Positions 20,201-26,782 of a stretch of 64,000 bases of DNA are shown here, in pieces. The stretch comes from Ktedonospora formicarum. Lineage in GTDB: Bacteria > Chloroflexota > Ktedonobacteria > Ktedonobacterales > Ktedonobacteraceae. The notes under the pieces are model-generated. The model saw only the letters and a program-made list of their open reading frames with translations, was not told where the DNA came from and did no database searches. How positions within the stretch are numbered: the first letter of the stretch is position 1; each line of letters starts with the position of its first letter. The translations under genes were made by a program, and so were the position numbers. Location of the stretch: positions 682,001-746,000 of the forward strand of contig NZ_BNJF01000002.1 in assembly GCF_016587355.1 (NCBI RefSeq), written 5' to 3'.

Positions 20201-23200
20201 TTACCGAAGCGGTTCTCGAAGAGCAACTCAGCTACTGGAAGGGAGCGCTGGAGGGAGCTCCAACTCTGCTCGAATTGCCCACGGATCGCCCACGACCTGC
20301 CGTGCCTTCTCATCGCGGCGCGCTCCACCATTTCCGCCTGCCTGCCTCGCTGAGTGCACACCTGAAGGACCTGAGCCAGCGGGAGCATGTCTCGCTCTAC
20401 ATGACTCTCACCACTGCCTTCCTCCTCTTACTTGAACGCTATAGTGGACAGCAAGATCTCTTGCTGGGCACGACCGCTGCTGGACGAAGCGTGCCGCAGA
20501 CCGACACCATGGTGGGCTATAGCATCAACACGTTGGTTCTGCGCGGCAACCTCTCAGGCAATCCCACCGTGCGCGAACTGCTCGCGCGGGTCCGTGAGAA
20601 CGTGCTGAGCACGCACGCCCATCAGTACATGCCCTTTGATCGCCTGGTGCAAGAGCTGCATCCCGACCGCTCCTCGGGTCAGAGTCCACTCTTCCAGGTC
20701 ATGATAACGCTTGATCCTCCAGCGTCAACTCTCACTACCTCCTGGGACCTCACACAGGAGAGCATACCAACAGGTTCGGCGATGTTTGATCTCACCCTTG
20801 AACTAGCAGAGCATCCAGAGAACATTGAGGCTCTGCTCGAATATAGCACCGATCTCTTCGATGCCAGCACCATCGAGCGTATGGCGGCGCATTGGGAGCG
20901 CCTGCTTGAAAGCATGGTCGCCAACCCCGAGCAACCCATCGAGTCGCTTCCTATGCTCACTGATCAGGAGCTTCAGCACCTCCTAGTCGATTGGAACGCT
21001 ACTGATGCCCCCTACCCCCGTGAGGCAACCATCCAACAACTCTTCGAGCAGCAGGTCGAACGCACCCCTGATGCCATCGCCCTCATAGACACCGATGGCT
21101 CGATGACCTTCAACGAACTCAATGGGCGTGCCAACCAACTCGCGCACTTCCTGCTGAGCCAGGGTCTGGAGCAGGAAGCACACATTGGCGTGGCGCTGGA
21201 GCGCTCTCGTGCCCAGGTCATCACCTTGCTGGGCATCCTCAAGGCTGGCGGAACCTACGTGCCCCTCGATCCCGCCTACCCTCGCGAGCGCCTGCGCTTC
21301 ATGCTTGAGGATGCCCACATCCACCTTGTCCTCACCCAGGAGAAACACCTCGACGCGCTGCCTCTGGCGGATGCTCACGCCTTCTGTCTGGATCGTGAGG
21401 CTGAGATTCTGACGCAACAACCTCAGGAGAACCCGCTGGCGCGTACGACTGGGGACTCCATAGCCTACCTGCTCTATACCTCGGGCTCTACCGGACGCCC
21501 CAAGGGTGTGCTCGGGACTCATCGCGGAGCGCTCAACCGCTTCCAGTGGATGTGGAACCGCTTCCCCTTCGCTCCTGACGAGGTCTGTGCCCAGAAGACC
21601 ACCCTCAACTTTGTGGATGCCGTCTGGGAGACCTTCGGCCCTCTCTTGCAGGGCGTCCGCATCGTGCTTGTCCCTGACGACACGCTCAAAGATCCTCAGC
21701 GTTTCCTTGACCTGCTGGCTCGTGAACACGTCACACGCCTGGTCCTGGTTCCCTCCTTGCTGCGTGTGCTGCTTGAGAGCGAGCCTGACCTGCAAGCTCG
21801 CGTCCCCTTGCTGCGCCACTGGATCTGTAGCGGCGAAACCCTCCCTCTTGATCTCGCACAGCGCTTCCAGACGGCAATGCCGCAGAGCCGCTTGCTCAAC
21901 CTCTATGGCTCCTCAGAGGTCGCCGCCGATGCCACCTGCTATGAGCTTCCACCTCACGCACAACAGGTGCTCATCGGACGGCCCATCGCCAACATGCACG
22001 CCTACTTGCTCGACGCTCAACGGCGTCCTGTCCCGGTTGGTGTACCTGGCGAGCTCTACATCGGGGGTGATGGCGTCGCTCGCGGCTACTTCGAGCGCGA
22101 TGAGCTCACCAGGACCGTCTTCCTCACCGATCCGCTGCATCCTGACTCGGCGCGACGCTTCTTCAAGACGGGCGACTGGGCACGCTATCTCCCCGATGGC
22201 AACCTGGAATACCTCGGTCGCGTCGATCAGCAGGTTAAACTGCGGGGCATGCGCCTGGAACTTGGGGAGGTTGAAGCCATCCTCAACGCCCATGAAGCGG
22301 TACGTGAGGCCGTCGCCATCGTTCGCGAGGAGCGCCTCATCGCCTATGTCGCTCCGGCGAAGGATCAGCAGGTCGCGTCCGAAGCGCTACGCAAGCACCT
22401 GAGCGCATCGCTCCCTGCCTATATGGTGCCGTCGCTCTTTGTGACCCTTGAGAAGCTGCCGCAGACCCCCAATGGCAAAGTTGATCGCCGCGCTCTACCC
22501 ACTCCCAATAGTGAGCGAGAAGCGGAGCAGAATAACTATGTCGCCCCCGAAACACTTTTGCAACGCCAACTTGTCAACATCTGGGAAGAGGTACTTGATA
22601 CGCGACCAATAGGCATCCGTGACGACTTCTTCACTCTTGGAGGTCACTCCTTGCTAGCCGCGCGTATGATGACTCAGGTAAAAAGCGTAAGCGGTAAAGA
22701 TCTGCATCTCTCGATGCTTTTCAAGGGGGCGACGATTGAACGACTCACTGAGAACATTTTGTTGGATCAGCCAGAAGATACACGTACACCTGTCATCGCA
22801 GTTCAGGCAAGCGGCTCAAAACGGCCCTTTTTCTTTTTGCATGGCGACTGGAACGGCAAGGCATTCTATACATTGAAGCTTTCCCAAGCACTGGGGCCAG
22901 ACCGACCATTCTATCTGTTGGAGCCATATAGCTACACAGGCCTCGATGTCATACCAACGCTAGAAGAGGTGGCAGCAGCCCATATCGTCGCCATGCGCAA
23001 TATTCAGCCACAGGGTCCCTACTTACTTGGGGGTTGGTGTAACGGAGCGCTGATTGCCTATGAGATGGCGCGGCAGCTTCAGGATGCAGGTCAGGAGGTC
23101 GAGAACCTGATCATGATGGACCCTGGAAGTGCTCCCACCTTCTCATCCTGGCTACGCAAAGGCATGCACACTCTCAGTAAGGGAATTCCATTGAATATCC

Positions 23201-23625
23201 GGCTACAGGACAGGCTCTTCTTCCGAATCCTGCACTTCTACGAGTACTTTAGGCTTTATAAAGAGCACCAGACACTTCTCAAGATGGAACGTGAGATGCA
23301 GGGCGAACGTGATCCAGAGGAGATTGATCTTCCACATCCCAATTTCCAATGGTTATTCCCGTCTATTGAGAAGCTACACACCAACTACAGTAGTATCTTC
23401 AACTGGCTGTCTGCTAACTACATGGTACGACCACGCCAGGGAAAGATTGCTGTCTTCTGGGCAAAGGAACTCCCTGTTAGCAGGAGGATTTTCTGGGATC
23501 AACAGCTAGCCAATCGGCCAGATATCGAGGTTTATGAGGTCGAGGGTAATCACCTGACCAGCCGAACCAGACACATTCATGTCCTGGCAAACGCGCTCCG
23601 CACTTGTATCAATAAGCTTGAATAA
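11296..23625 (+). CDS. Four-module non-ribosomal peptide synthetase, predicted Ser-Gly-betaAla-betaAla, with Cys-type thioesterase
   Basis: 4,109 residues. Approximate order: A1 50-552, T1 (Ser601), C2 650-1085 (HHxxxDG from His798), A2 1118-1615, T2 (Ser1661), C3 (His1859), A3 2180-2675, T3 (Ser2724), C4 (His2920), A4 3240-3736, T4 (Ser3785), TE 3835-4109. There is no starter C domain and no epimerase, so module 1 initiates and all residues should be L or achiral. Ten-residue specificity codes aligned by eye to GrsA: A1 DVWHISLIDK (serine), A2 DILQLGMIWK (glycine-type), A3 and A4 both VDWVISLADK (beta-alanine), with the matching NLYGSSE core. All four A domains keep the A3 loop and the NGK[IV]DRRALP lysine. 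The TE nucleophile elbow is GGWCNG (Cys3915) instead of GxSxG. A3-T3 and A4-T4 are almost identical copies. No MbtH gene was seen nearby. Confidence 0.95.
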   Translation: MSTVRKSAQEKRLANSYKSDEYPSTSTLSKEEYQQVVIQWNDTAKKFPHTQSLHQLIEEQVARTPDAPALTFEQKTLTYRELNERANQLAHHLRTLGVGTETLVGVYMERSIEMVVALLGILKAGGAYVPLDPTYPDERIAFMLADITQSQHGLQVLTQAHLAPRLEAEGCHLLCLDTEWESIARHEREDLIDLIEPQNAAYVIYTSGSTGQPKGVINTHQGICNRLQWMQDAYQLTAQDCVLQKTPFSFDVSVWEFFWPLMTGARLVVARPEGHKDSAYLIKLIQQESITTLHFVPSMLQVFVAEPDLEQCDSLRQVICSGEALPFELQESFFARHQAALHNLYGPTEAAIDVTYWECQRQSKRHIVPIGYPIANIRIYILNSDGQPVPVGEQGELYIGGIGVARGYLNREELTAERFIPDPFSEDPQARLYRTGDLARYAPGGEIEYLGRIDSQVKLRGFRIELGEVEATIGHYTATREVAVIVREDVPGDKRLVAYIVWRNEQSGSISDLQAYLLRHVPSYMVPSTFVEMEQLPLSPNGKIDRRALPSPDTSTRANLSTEFVAPQTPTEHTLADVWSQVLNIKHIGVNDDFFALGGHSLSATQVISQLYATLGIRLPLRALFEAPTIAQLAAYIEHGLEREEEALPPLHPRQQVNKTASEQVVPASFAQQRLWFMDQLTPGNTGYNIPAMMRFTGKLNIEALRASLQALQQRQESLRTRFTLANDELYQIIAAEADLPLEIIDLSDGPEVERETLALHQISERATYPFDLARGPLWQVTVYQLTSNLHMLALVMHHIISDGWSIGIFFDEFQRLYTAFDSNQQPELTTLPVQYADFALWQRETLSEARIQKDLAYWKRQLADAPGTLELPTDRPRPAHPTVRGATHIFTMSKELSEAVRTFSRQEGVTSYITLITAFQLLLHHYTGQEDIVLGSSIADRQLPEVREVMGLFLNTLALRTNFVGNPTLRELLKNVRDTMLDAHAHQALPFERLARELRIERTAGQNALFQVALQLDPPSTPSVGPWSLTRMATSTGGSKFDLSLELDEQPDAFIGHLEYSTDLFDEATIVRMAQHWLRLLESMVANPEQAVESLPMLTDKELQQILVDWNHTEMDYPRNAGVHTLFEQQVERTPEAIAVTFETISLTYRELNERANQLARHLRTLGIERDELVGLCLERSLDMVVALLAILKAGGAYLPLDPTYPSERIAFMLEDAQVPVLLTEQALASSLPAPTRHTVLIDNDHEQIATYSNENLHLAIDGEQLAYVIYTSGSTGKPKGVQIPQRALLNFLLSMRQQPGLNSQDNLLAVTTLSFDIAGLELYLPLLVGARLILASRDVATNGSALASLLLSEQISVMQATPITWRLLLATGWTGNPDLKALCGGEALSLDLAHQLRTRVKALYNMYGPTETTIWSTLSQISSEEERITVGHPIANTSLFVLDAFKNPVPVGVSGELYIGGDGLARGYLRRPELTAERFPLVNIQGKEIRLYRTGDLARWQNDGTLELIGRVDHQVKLRGYRIELGEIENVLARHPSVQQAVTIVREDTPGDQRLVAYLLPKASKSPEVNQLRELARAALPAYMVPSMFVTLDKLPQTPNGKVDRRALPIPDVTTQASQNNYVAPRDATEQSFANIWSQVLGIERVGIYDDFFALGGHSLLAMQVAARVRTALEIDLPLRQFFEHPTIAQLTACLAEIQNVSKEEQMPAFHLTPRQQLGDGSIHLPASYAQRGLWLIDQLDNNTTAYNLQATMRLHESLDIPALQKSLDTLVERHEALRTAFSAPDGEPIQVISPARSLSIQEEFLADLPVEKREAEAHRLMTREVQRPFDLQQGPLFRATLLHLGTQEHILLLTMHHIISDGWSLGLLLREAATLYEGFVKGETLRLSDVQAQMGDFAAWQHQWLTEAVLEEQLSYWKGALEGAPTLLELPTDRPRPAVPSHRGALHHFRLPASLSAHLKDLSQREHVSLYMTLTTAFLLLLERYSGQQDLLLGTTAAGRSVPQTDTMVGYSINTLVLRGNLSGNPTVRELLARVRENVLSTHAYQYMPFDRLVQELHPDRSSGQSPLFQVFLTLDPPMEENTCRWDLTQTNMPTGSAMFDLTLELAEHPENIEALLEYSTDLFDASTIERMAAHWERLLESMVANPEQPIESLPMLTDQELQHLLVDWNATDAPYPREATIQQLFEQQVERTPDAIALIDTDGSMTFNELNGRANQLAHFLLSQGLEQEAHIGVALERSRAQVITLLGILKAGGTYVPLDPAYPRERLRFMLEDAHIHLVLTQEKHLDALPLADAHAFCLDREAEILTQQPQENPLARTTGDSIAYLLYTSGSTGRPKGVLGTHRGALNRFQWMWNRFPFAPDEVCAQKTTLNFVDAVWETFGPLLQGVRIVLVPDDTLKDPQRFLDLLARECVTRLVLVPSLLRVLLESEPDLQARVPLLRHWICSGETLPLDLAQRFQTAMPQSRLLNLYGSSEVAADATCYELPPHAQQVLIGRPIANMHAYLLDAQRRPVPVGVPGELYIGGDGVARGYFERDELTRTVFLTDPLHPDSARRFFKTGDWARYLPDGNLEYLGRVDQQVKLRGMRLELGEVEAILNAHEAVREAVAIVREERLIAYVAPAKDQQVASEALRKHLSASLPAYMVPSLFVTLEKLPQTPNGKIDRRALPVPDATAQAHQESYVAPRSTTEQKLVDIWSQVLGVERVGIYDDFFALGGHSLLAMQVAARIRNTLQVEAPLRVFFERPTIASLAEYAVKDQANSDTLPELQPTERLLQPNQAIHLPTTFAQRGLWFLHQLDESNTSYNLHFTLRLRESLDIPALQKSLDTLVERHEALRTAFSAPDGEPIQVISPARSLSIQEAHLADLPVEKREAEAHHLMTREVQRPFDLQQGPLFRATLLHLGTQEHLLLLTMHHIISDGWSTNLLLREFTTLYEGFVKGETPILSTVQAQMGDFAAWQHQWLTEAVLEEQLSYWKGALEGAPTLLELPTDRPRPAVPSHRGALHHFRLPASLSAHLKDLSQREHVSLYMTLTTAFLLLLERYSGQQDLLLGTTAAGRSVPQTDTMVGYSINTLVLRGNLSGNPTVRELLARVRENVLSTHAHQYMPFDRLVQELHPDRSSGQSPLFQVMITLDPPASTLTTSWDLTQESIPTGSAMFDLTLELAEHPENIEALLEYSTDLFDASTIERMAAHWERLLESMVANPEQPIESLPMLTDQELQHLLVDWNATDAPYPREATIQQLFEQQVERTPDAIALIDTDGSMTFNELNGRANQLAHFLLSQGLEQEAHIGVALERSRAQVITLLGILKAGGTYVPLDPAYPRERLRFMLEDAHIHLVLTQEKHLDALPLADAHAFCLDREAEILTQQPQENPLARTTGDSIAYLLYTSGSTGRPKGVLGTHRGALNRFQWMWNRFPFAPDEVCAQKTTLNFVDAVWETFGPLLQGVRIVLVPDDTLKDPQRFLDLLAREHVTRLVLVPSLLRVLLESEPDLQARVPLLRHWICSGETLPLDLAQRFQTAMPQSRLLNLYGSSEVAADATCYELPPHAQQVLIGRPIANMHAYLLDAQRRPVPVGVPGELYIGGDGVARGYFERDELTRTVFLTDPLHPDSARRFFKTGDWARYLPDGNLEYLGRVDQQVKLRGMRLELGEVEAILNAHEAVREAVAIVREERLIAYVAPAKDQQVASEALRKHLSASLPAYMVPSLFVTLEKLPQTPNGKVDRRALPTPNSEREAEQNNYVAPETLLQRQLVNIWEEVLDTRPIGIRDDFFTLGGHSLLAARMMTQVKSVSGKDLHLSMLFKGATIERLTENILLDQPEDTRTPVIAVQASGSKRPFFFLHGDWNGKAFYTLKLSQALGPDRPFYLLEPYSYTGLDVIPTLEEVAAAHIVAMRNIQPQGPYLLGGWCNGALIAYEMARQLQDAGQEVENLIMMDPGSAPTFSSWLRKGMHTLSKGIPLNIRLQDRLFFRILHFYEYFRLYKEHQTLLKMEREMQGERDPEEIDLPHPNFQWLFPSIEKLHTNYSSIFNWLSANYMVRPRQGKIAVFWAKELPVSRRIFWDQQLANRPDIEVYEVEGNHLTSRTRHIHVLANALRTCINKLE
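16570..19317 (+). repeat. NRPS tandem repeat, copy 1 (C3 to end of A3)
   Basis: First copy of a duplicated segment of about 2.75 kb inside the NRPS gene. It matches 19753-22500 at a constant offset of 3,183 bp (1,061 codons). Long runs are base-for-base identical, including third codon positions. Interruptions are short: near 16714-16725, 16893-16975, 17518-17590 and 18535-18560. The flanking T3/early-C4 DNA is not duplicated at this identity. Confidence 0.92.
19753..22500 (+). repeat. NRPS tandem repeat, copy 2 (C4 to end of A4)
   Basis: Second copy of the segment at 16570-19317, offset 3,183 bp. Identity begins at gaatcattag (19753) and fades at the DRRALP codons (about 22490). The A domains differ by only a few residues (for example ECVTR in copy 1 versus EHVTR in copy 2), so both should load the same amino acid. 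Confidence 0.92.
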
Positions 23626-23639
23626 CATCCATTGAACTA

Positions 23640-23686
23640 CAGAAGAGGGGCGATATCTGAACTTGACAAGTACCGGCCCTCTTCTG
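23640..23686 (+). terminator. Hairpin downstream of the NRPS gene
   Basis: CAGAAGAGGG pairs with CCCTCTTCTG (10-bp perfect stem, long loop) beginning 15 bp after the NRPS stop. No T-run follows, so efficient intrinsic termination is uncertain. The right arm overlaps the spacer of the promoter-like site at 23663-23693. Confidence 0.4.
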
Positions 23687-23693
23687 GTACAAT
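23663..23693 (+). promoter_or_regulatory. Candidate promoter for the leader ORF and acetyltransferase
   Basis: TTGACA (23663-23668), 19-bp spacer, TACAAT (23688-23693). The -35 is perfect and the -10 matches 5 of 6; the spacer is at the long end of the usual range. The predicted start near 23700 would give a leader of about 60 nt before the small ORF at 23760. Confidence 0.5.
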
Positions 23694-23759
23694 AAGCTTG
23701 CACTCTGTATGTGCAAACCTCTAATATTTGTTAAATACGATCAGAAAGAGGAGAGAATT

Positions 23760-23879
23760 ATGCAGCAAATTCTTTTTACTGCCCAAAGCCTCTCTCTGAC
23801 CATGTTCTCCATCCCTTCACAGCATCATAACCCCAATACCTCACTGGCCCAGGGGATCATTGTGCCCACTTGCGAGTAA
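23760..23879 (+). CDS. Small ORF (39 codons), probable leader peptide of the acetyltransferase gene
   Basis: The ORF starts ATG CAG CAA and ends ACT TGC GAG TAA. It has a very strong RBS (aaagaggagag) six bases before the ATG, better than most genes in the window. The peptide begins MQQILFTAQSLSLTMF, has a His-His-Asn-Pro middle and ends IIVPTCE; no signal peptide or TM segment is evident. It lies between a promoter-like site and a series of three hairpins that precede the Eis-like acetyltransferase, the layout of a translation-sensing attenuator. No run of one repeated amino acid is present, so drug- or arrest-type sensing would fit better than amino-acid starvation. A functional small peptide is the alternative. 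Confidence 0.5.
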   Translation: MQQILFTAQSLSLTMFSIPSQHHNPNTSLAQGIIVPTCE

Positions 23880-23895
23880 ACTCTACTTCCTTACC

Positions 23896-23999
23896 TGAGT
23901 GAAACTTCCCACGAACTCACCAAAGGATAAACTATATCCTTTGCATTGGCGCATTTGATGTACCTCAGAGCCTCCTACAACCCGGGCATTCGTATGCCC
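23896..23999 (+). promoter_or_regulatory. Three successive hairpins between leader ORF and acetyltransferase (candidate attenuator)
   Basis: TGAGT/ACTCA (23896-23919), CAAAGGATA/TATCCTTTG with a 5-base loop (23921-23943), and GGGCAT/ATGCCC with a tcgt loop (23984-23999), the last followed by a T-run at 24011-24015. CTCCT at 23972-23976 is complementary to the AGGAG of the acetyltransferase RBS (24029-24033) and could act as an anti-Shine-Dalgarno. The structural prediction is by eye only. Confidence 0.4.
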
Positions 24000-24039
24000 T
24001 ATTCCACATCTTTTTGTTCACTTATACAAGGAGAATTGC

Positions 24040-25413
24040 ATGTCAACTGCTATCAATCGCTCATTTCGTCATGACTTAGGCGCGGGACTGGTATTGCGCT
24101 GGTCAACTGCCGCCGATATTGAGCGAATCGCGACCTTTCATGGTCTGGTCCATCGTGAAAGAGCTGACGAGCCGCCAAATCTAAACTATATGAACAGCGT
24201 ACGCGCGCTCATGAGTGGCGACAATCCCCTGATGGGACCAGATGACTTTGGGATTGTTGAGGATACCAGCAAAGAGGGAACTCCGGTGATAGCCTGCGCT
24301 TGCTGGTGGAGGCATACCTGGACATACGAGGGCATATCCTTCGGGGTTGGACGCCCCGAACTGGTCGCAACCGATCCAGCGTATCGCAATCGCGGACTTA
24401 TTCGCACGCTCTTTGAGATGCTCCACGCCAGAAGTGTGGCTGACGGTGACATGGTCCAGGCCATTACCGGCATCTCTTACTTCTATCGCCAATTTGGCTA
24501 TGAATACGCACTTGAATTAGAAGACAGGCGCGCGACTCCTCTCGCGCTCATCCCTGAAGCGAAACTGGGAGAACCAGAGCCGATTGCCTTGCGCGAAGCT
24601 ACAGCATCAGATATTCCTGAACTCATAGAGCTCTATAAACAGCGCCAGGAAAGCGGCATCGTTGCTGAGAGCCCAACATATGAGCAGTGGCTTTATGAGA
24701 TTGAGACTTGGAAACGTCATCCCGAACTGGGGCACACCATCAATTTCCAGATGATCGTAGATGACAAGGGAGAGACTGTAGGTATGATAGCGTTCGATGC
24801 CAAGCGTCGAGGTAACCCAACTGACCTATGGTATGTATGGCTGCTAGAGTTGAGGGAAGGGGTAAACAAGCTCAAGGTCATGCCCTCAATCCTACGTGCG
24901 CTCCGTACCTACGCTCTCTCGCTTAAACCGGCACGATCCGATTACCCTCCACTCCAGGAGATCTGCTTTGCCCTGGGAACCATCCACCCAGTTCATGAAA
25001 TATTGGGCGAAGCACTGGATTATCCCAAAGAGCCTCCCTATGCCTGGTATTTACGGGTCAAGGACCTTCCAGCCTTTCTGATGCATATCGCTCCCGCGCT
25101 TGAAGCACGTTTGGCGGCCTCCCCTGTCGCAGGATATACGGGAGATCTCAAACTAAACTTTTATCGTGGAGGGCTACGAATGATTTTTGAGCGCGGACAC
25201 CTGACAGGAGTAGAAAACTGGCGGGTCCCGCTCCACAACTCTGATGAAAGCGCAGCATTTCCACCCTTGACCTTCTTGCCAGTACTCTTCGGTCATCGCA
25301 GCATTGAAGCTTTACGCCAGATCTTTCCCGATGTATGGGTCAGCAATGAAGCTCGGATAGTGCTCAAGGCACTCTTCCCCACGCGACCATCGTTTGTGTT
25401 TGGCTGGAACTAG
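24040..25413 (+). CDS. Eis-like GNAT N-acetyltransferase
   Basis: The 457-residue protein is too long for a single GNAT domain. It fits the Eis layout of an N-terminal GNAT domain (about 15-165), a second GNAT-like domain (about 185-320) and a C-terminal SCP2-like domain (about 345-457). The acetyl-CoA pyrophosphate loop is visible as YRNRGLIRTL, preceded by the strand PELVATDPA; FYRQFGYEYA follows, as in the family. Eis enzymes acetylate amines including aminoglycosides; the natural substrate here is unknown. The RBS is aaggag. The gene lies between the NRPS and a strong terminator behind a possible leader peptide, so self-resistance to, or tailoring of, the NRPS product is possible but not shown. 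Confidence 0.82.
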   Translation: MSTAINRSFRHDLGAGLVLRWSTAADIERIATFHGLVHRERADEPPNLNYMNSVRALMSGDNPLMGPDDFGIVEDTSKEGTPVIACACWWRHTWTYEGISFGVGRPELVATDPAYRNRGLIRTLFEMLHARSVADGDMVQAITGISYFYRQFGYEYALELEDRRATPLALIPEAKLGEPEPIALREATASDIPELIELYKQRQESGIVAESPTYEQWLYEIETWKRHPELGHTINFQMIVDDKGETVGMIAFDAKRRGNPTDLWYVWLLELREGVNKLKVMPSILRALRTYALSLKPARSDYPPLQEICFALGTIHPVHEILGEALDYPKEPPYAWYLRVKDLPAFLMHIAPALEARLAASPVAGYTGDLKLNFYRGGLRMIFERGHLTGVENWRVPLHNSDESAAFPPLTFLPVLFGHRSIEALRQIFPDVWVSNEARIVLKALFPTRPSFVFGWN

Positions 25414-25427
25414 GCTTCTGACAAATT

Positions 25428-25463
25428 AAGGTCCCCTGCTGATGATTTTCAGCAGGGGACCTT
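25428..25463. terminator. Strong bidirectional terminator between acetyltransferase and GH5 genes
   Basis: A perfect 15-bp stem, AAGGTCCCCTGCTGA and its complement, with the 6-base loop tgattt. It lies in the gap between convergent genes. The U-richer tail (ttaattt) is on the minus-strand side. Confidence 0.88.
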
Positions 25464-25490
25464 ACGGTCATTGCAACTTCAGGAAGTACC

Positions 25491-26681
25491 TCAAGGTGAG
25501 TGAATGCGTAAGAACTGAAGGATAAGTTGTCCTCCACCTTGAGCTTGCGGATCAAAGTAGGGATACACTATATCATCGATGCAAGCATAGGTGGGAGTAT
25601 CAAAACTCGTCAGTTGTGTCCAATCCCAGGGAGTATTCGGATCGCCATTACTACGAATAAGGGAGCCGGGAGTTAATGCCCAGGCAATCAGCCCTAGATG
25701 CAACTCCTGGACATATGCAAGGAATTGGGGAGCCACTGTACGAGCGTTAGCGATGCAACCGCTACCAGGCGTTTCATTCCATTCACCGACGATAAAAGGC
25801 ACATCTAGCTTGCGTACAGCCAGCCCCCACCAGTCTTCCCAGTTGGTCCGGGTCGCGTGTTGAGTATTGCTCAGATAGGGATGGATCGCATAAACGATGT
25901 TCTCCCCATTCAACAGGTGATGGCGAAAATTATAGTAATCGAAGCTCTCGCCTGCTCCCTGACCCTGTACGAGAATCAGGTTCTGTGCTCCAGTTTGGCG
26001 AATCGTATCTACAAGTTGCTGCATTCCTATATAGGACACACCATTATGTACACCACCATTCTGCCAGAGGTTCCAATCGTAAAAGTCGCGCGGCTCATTG
26101 AAGACATCGAAGAAAACCCTTTGATTGTCCTTATAGCGGTTAGCAACCAACTGCCAGAAGGGGATATCGGCCTGGGTAGCCATTATTTCATTGGTGGACG
26201 ACTCGGTTTGCAAATTAAAGATCACATTCATATGTTCCTGCGTCGTCCATTCCACGGCTCTATCTAGAGCGGCTAAATATGCCTCATCTGGCGTATCTGG
26301 GTTCTGCCGATCAGGAAATAAATTCTCTCGCGAAATCTGAAACCCAATGACATTGGCATGCCAAAATGTACGTGCGGCCTTAATTTGTGCTTGAGTAAAG
26401 TTCTTGTAATCGTAACTATGACGCCAATTGGGTTGAAACAGGGCAGTGCTATGTACACCGTATGGAACATATATGTTCCCATAATTATCGAAGATCGTCT
26501 TGCCCTCAACATAATAAGCTGTAAGAGACGAGGGCTTATGTTTCATCGTTGGAGTAGCCTGAGGAAGAGAAGATATAGTCTCACTATGCTCCGCAGCCCT
26601 ACTAACAAGCCCAAAAATCGACGCAATTAGAGCCAAGAAAAGGAGGAAGATCATAGCCTGCTTAGGTCTTCTTCTAAACAT
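25491..26681 (-). CDS. Exported glycoside hydrolase family 5 (cellulase-like)
   Basis: About 396 residues. A basic N-terminus (MFRRRPKQ) and one hydrophobic segment (about 10-30) indicate a signal peptide or anchor. The catalytic domain has the GH5 pair: acid/base Glu in FFDVFNEPRD and nucleophile Glu in FIVGEWNE. The AIHPY segment is also present. It should cleave beta-glycan, outside the cell. It is the last gene of the exopolysaccharide operon, where a hydrolase could trim or release polymer. The frame opens at a GTG two codons earlier; the ATG at 26681 is preferred. It ends near a strong terminator. Confidence 0.87.
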   Translation of the reverse strand: MFRRRPKQAMIFLLFLALIASIFGLVSRAAEHSETISSLPQATPTMKHKPSSLTAYYVEGKTIFDNYGNIYVPYGVHSTALFQPNWRHSYDYKNFTQAQIKAARTFWHANVIGFQISRENLFPDRQNPDTPDEAYLAALDRAVEWTTQEHMNVIFNLQTESSTNEIMATQADIPFWQLVANRYKDNQRVFFDVFNEPRDFYDWNLWQNGGVHNGVSYIGMQQLVDTIRQTGAQNLILVQGQGAGESFDYYNFRHHLLNGENIVYAIHPYLSNTQHATRTNWEDWWGLAVRKLDVPFIVGEWNETPGSGCIANARTVAPQFLAYVQELHLGLIAWALTPGSLIRSNGDPNTPWDWTQLTSFDTPTYACIDDIVYPYFDPQAQGGGQLILQFLRIHSP

Positions 26682-26782
26682 GTGCACTCACTTCGCGCCA
26701 AGAGGCGCATTTGATATGAATTATAGCCACGCCCAAGAGCACGACCACAATCTACCTCTGCCTTCACAGCCTACCAACCTGA

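Noticed and set aside
17800..21819. Two long antisense ORFs (278 codons each) at 17800-18636 and 20983-21819 opposite the NRPS A domains
   Set aside because: They are duplicated only because the sense A domains are duplicated. They have no RBS or domain and reflect codon bias of the sense strand.
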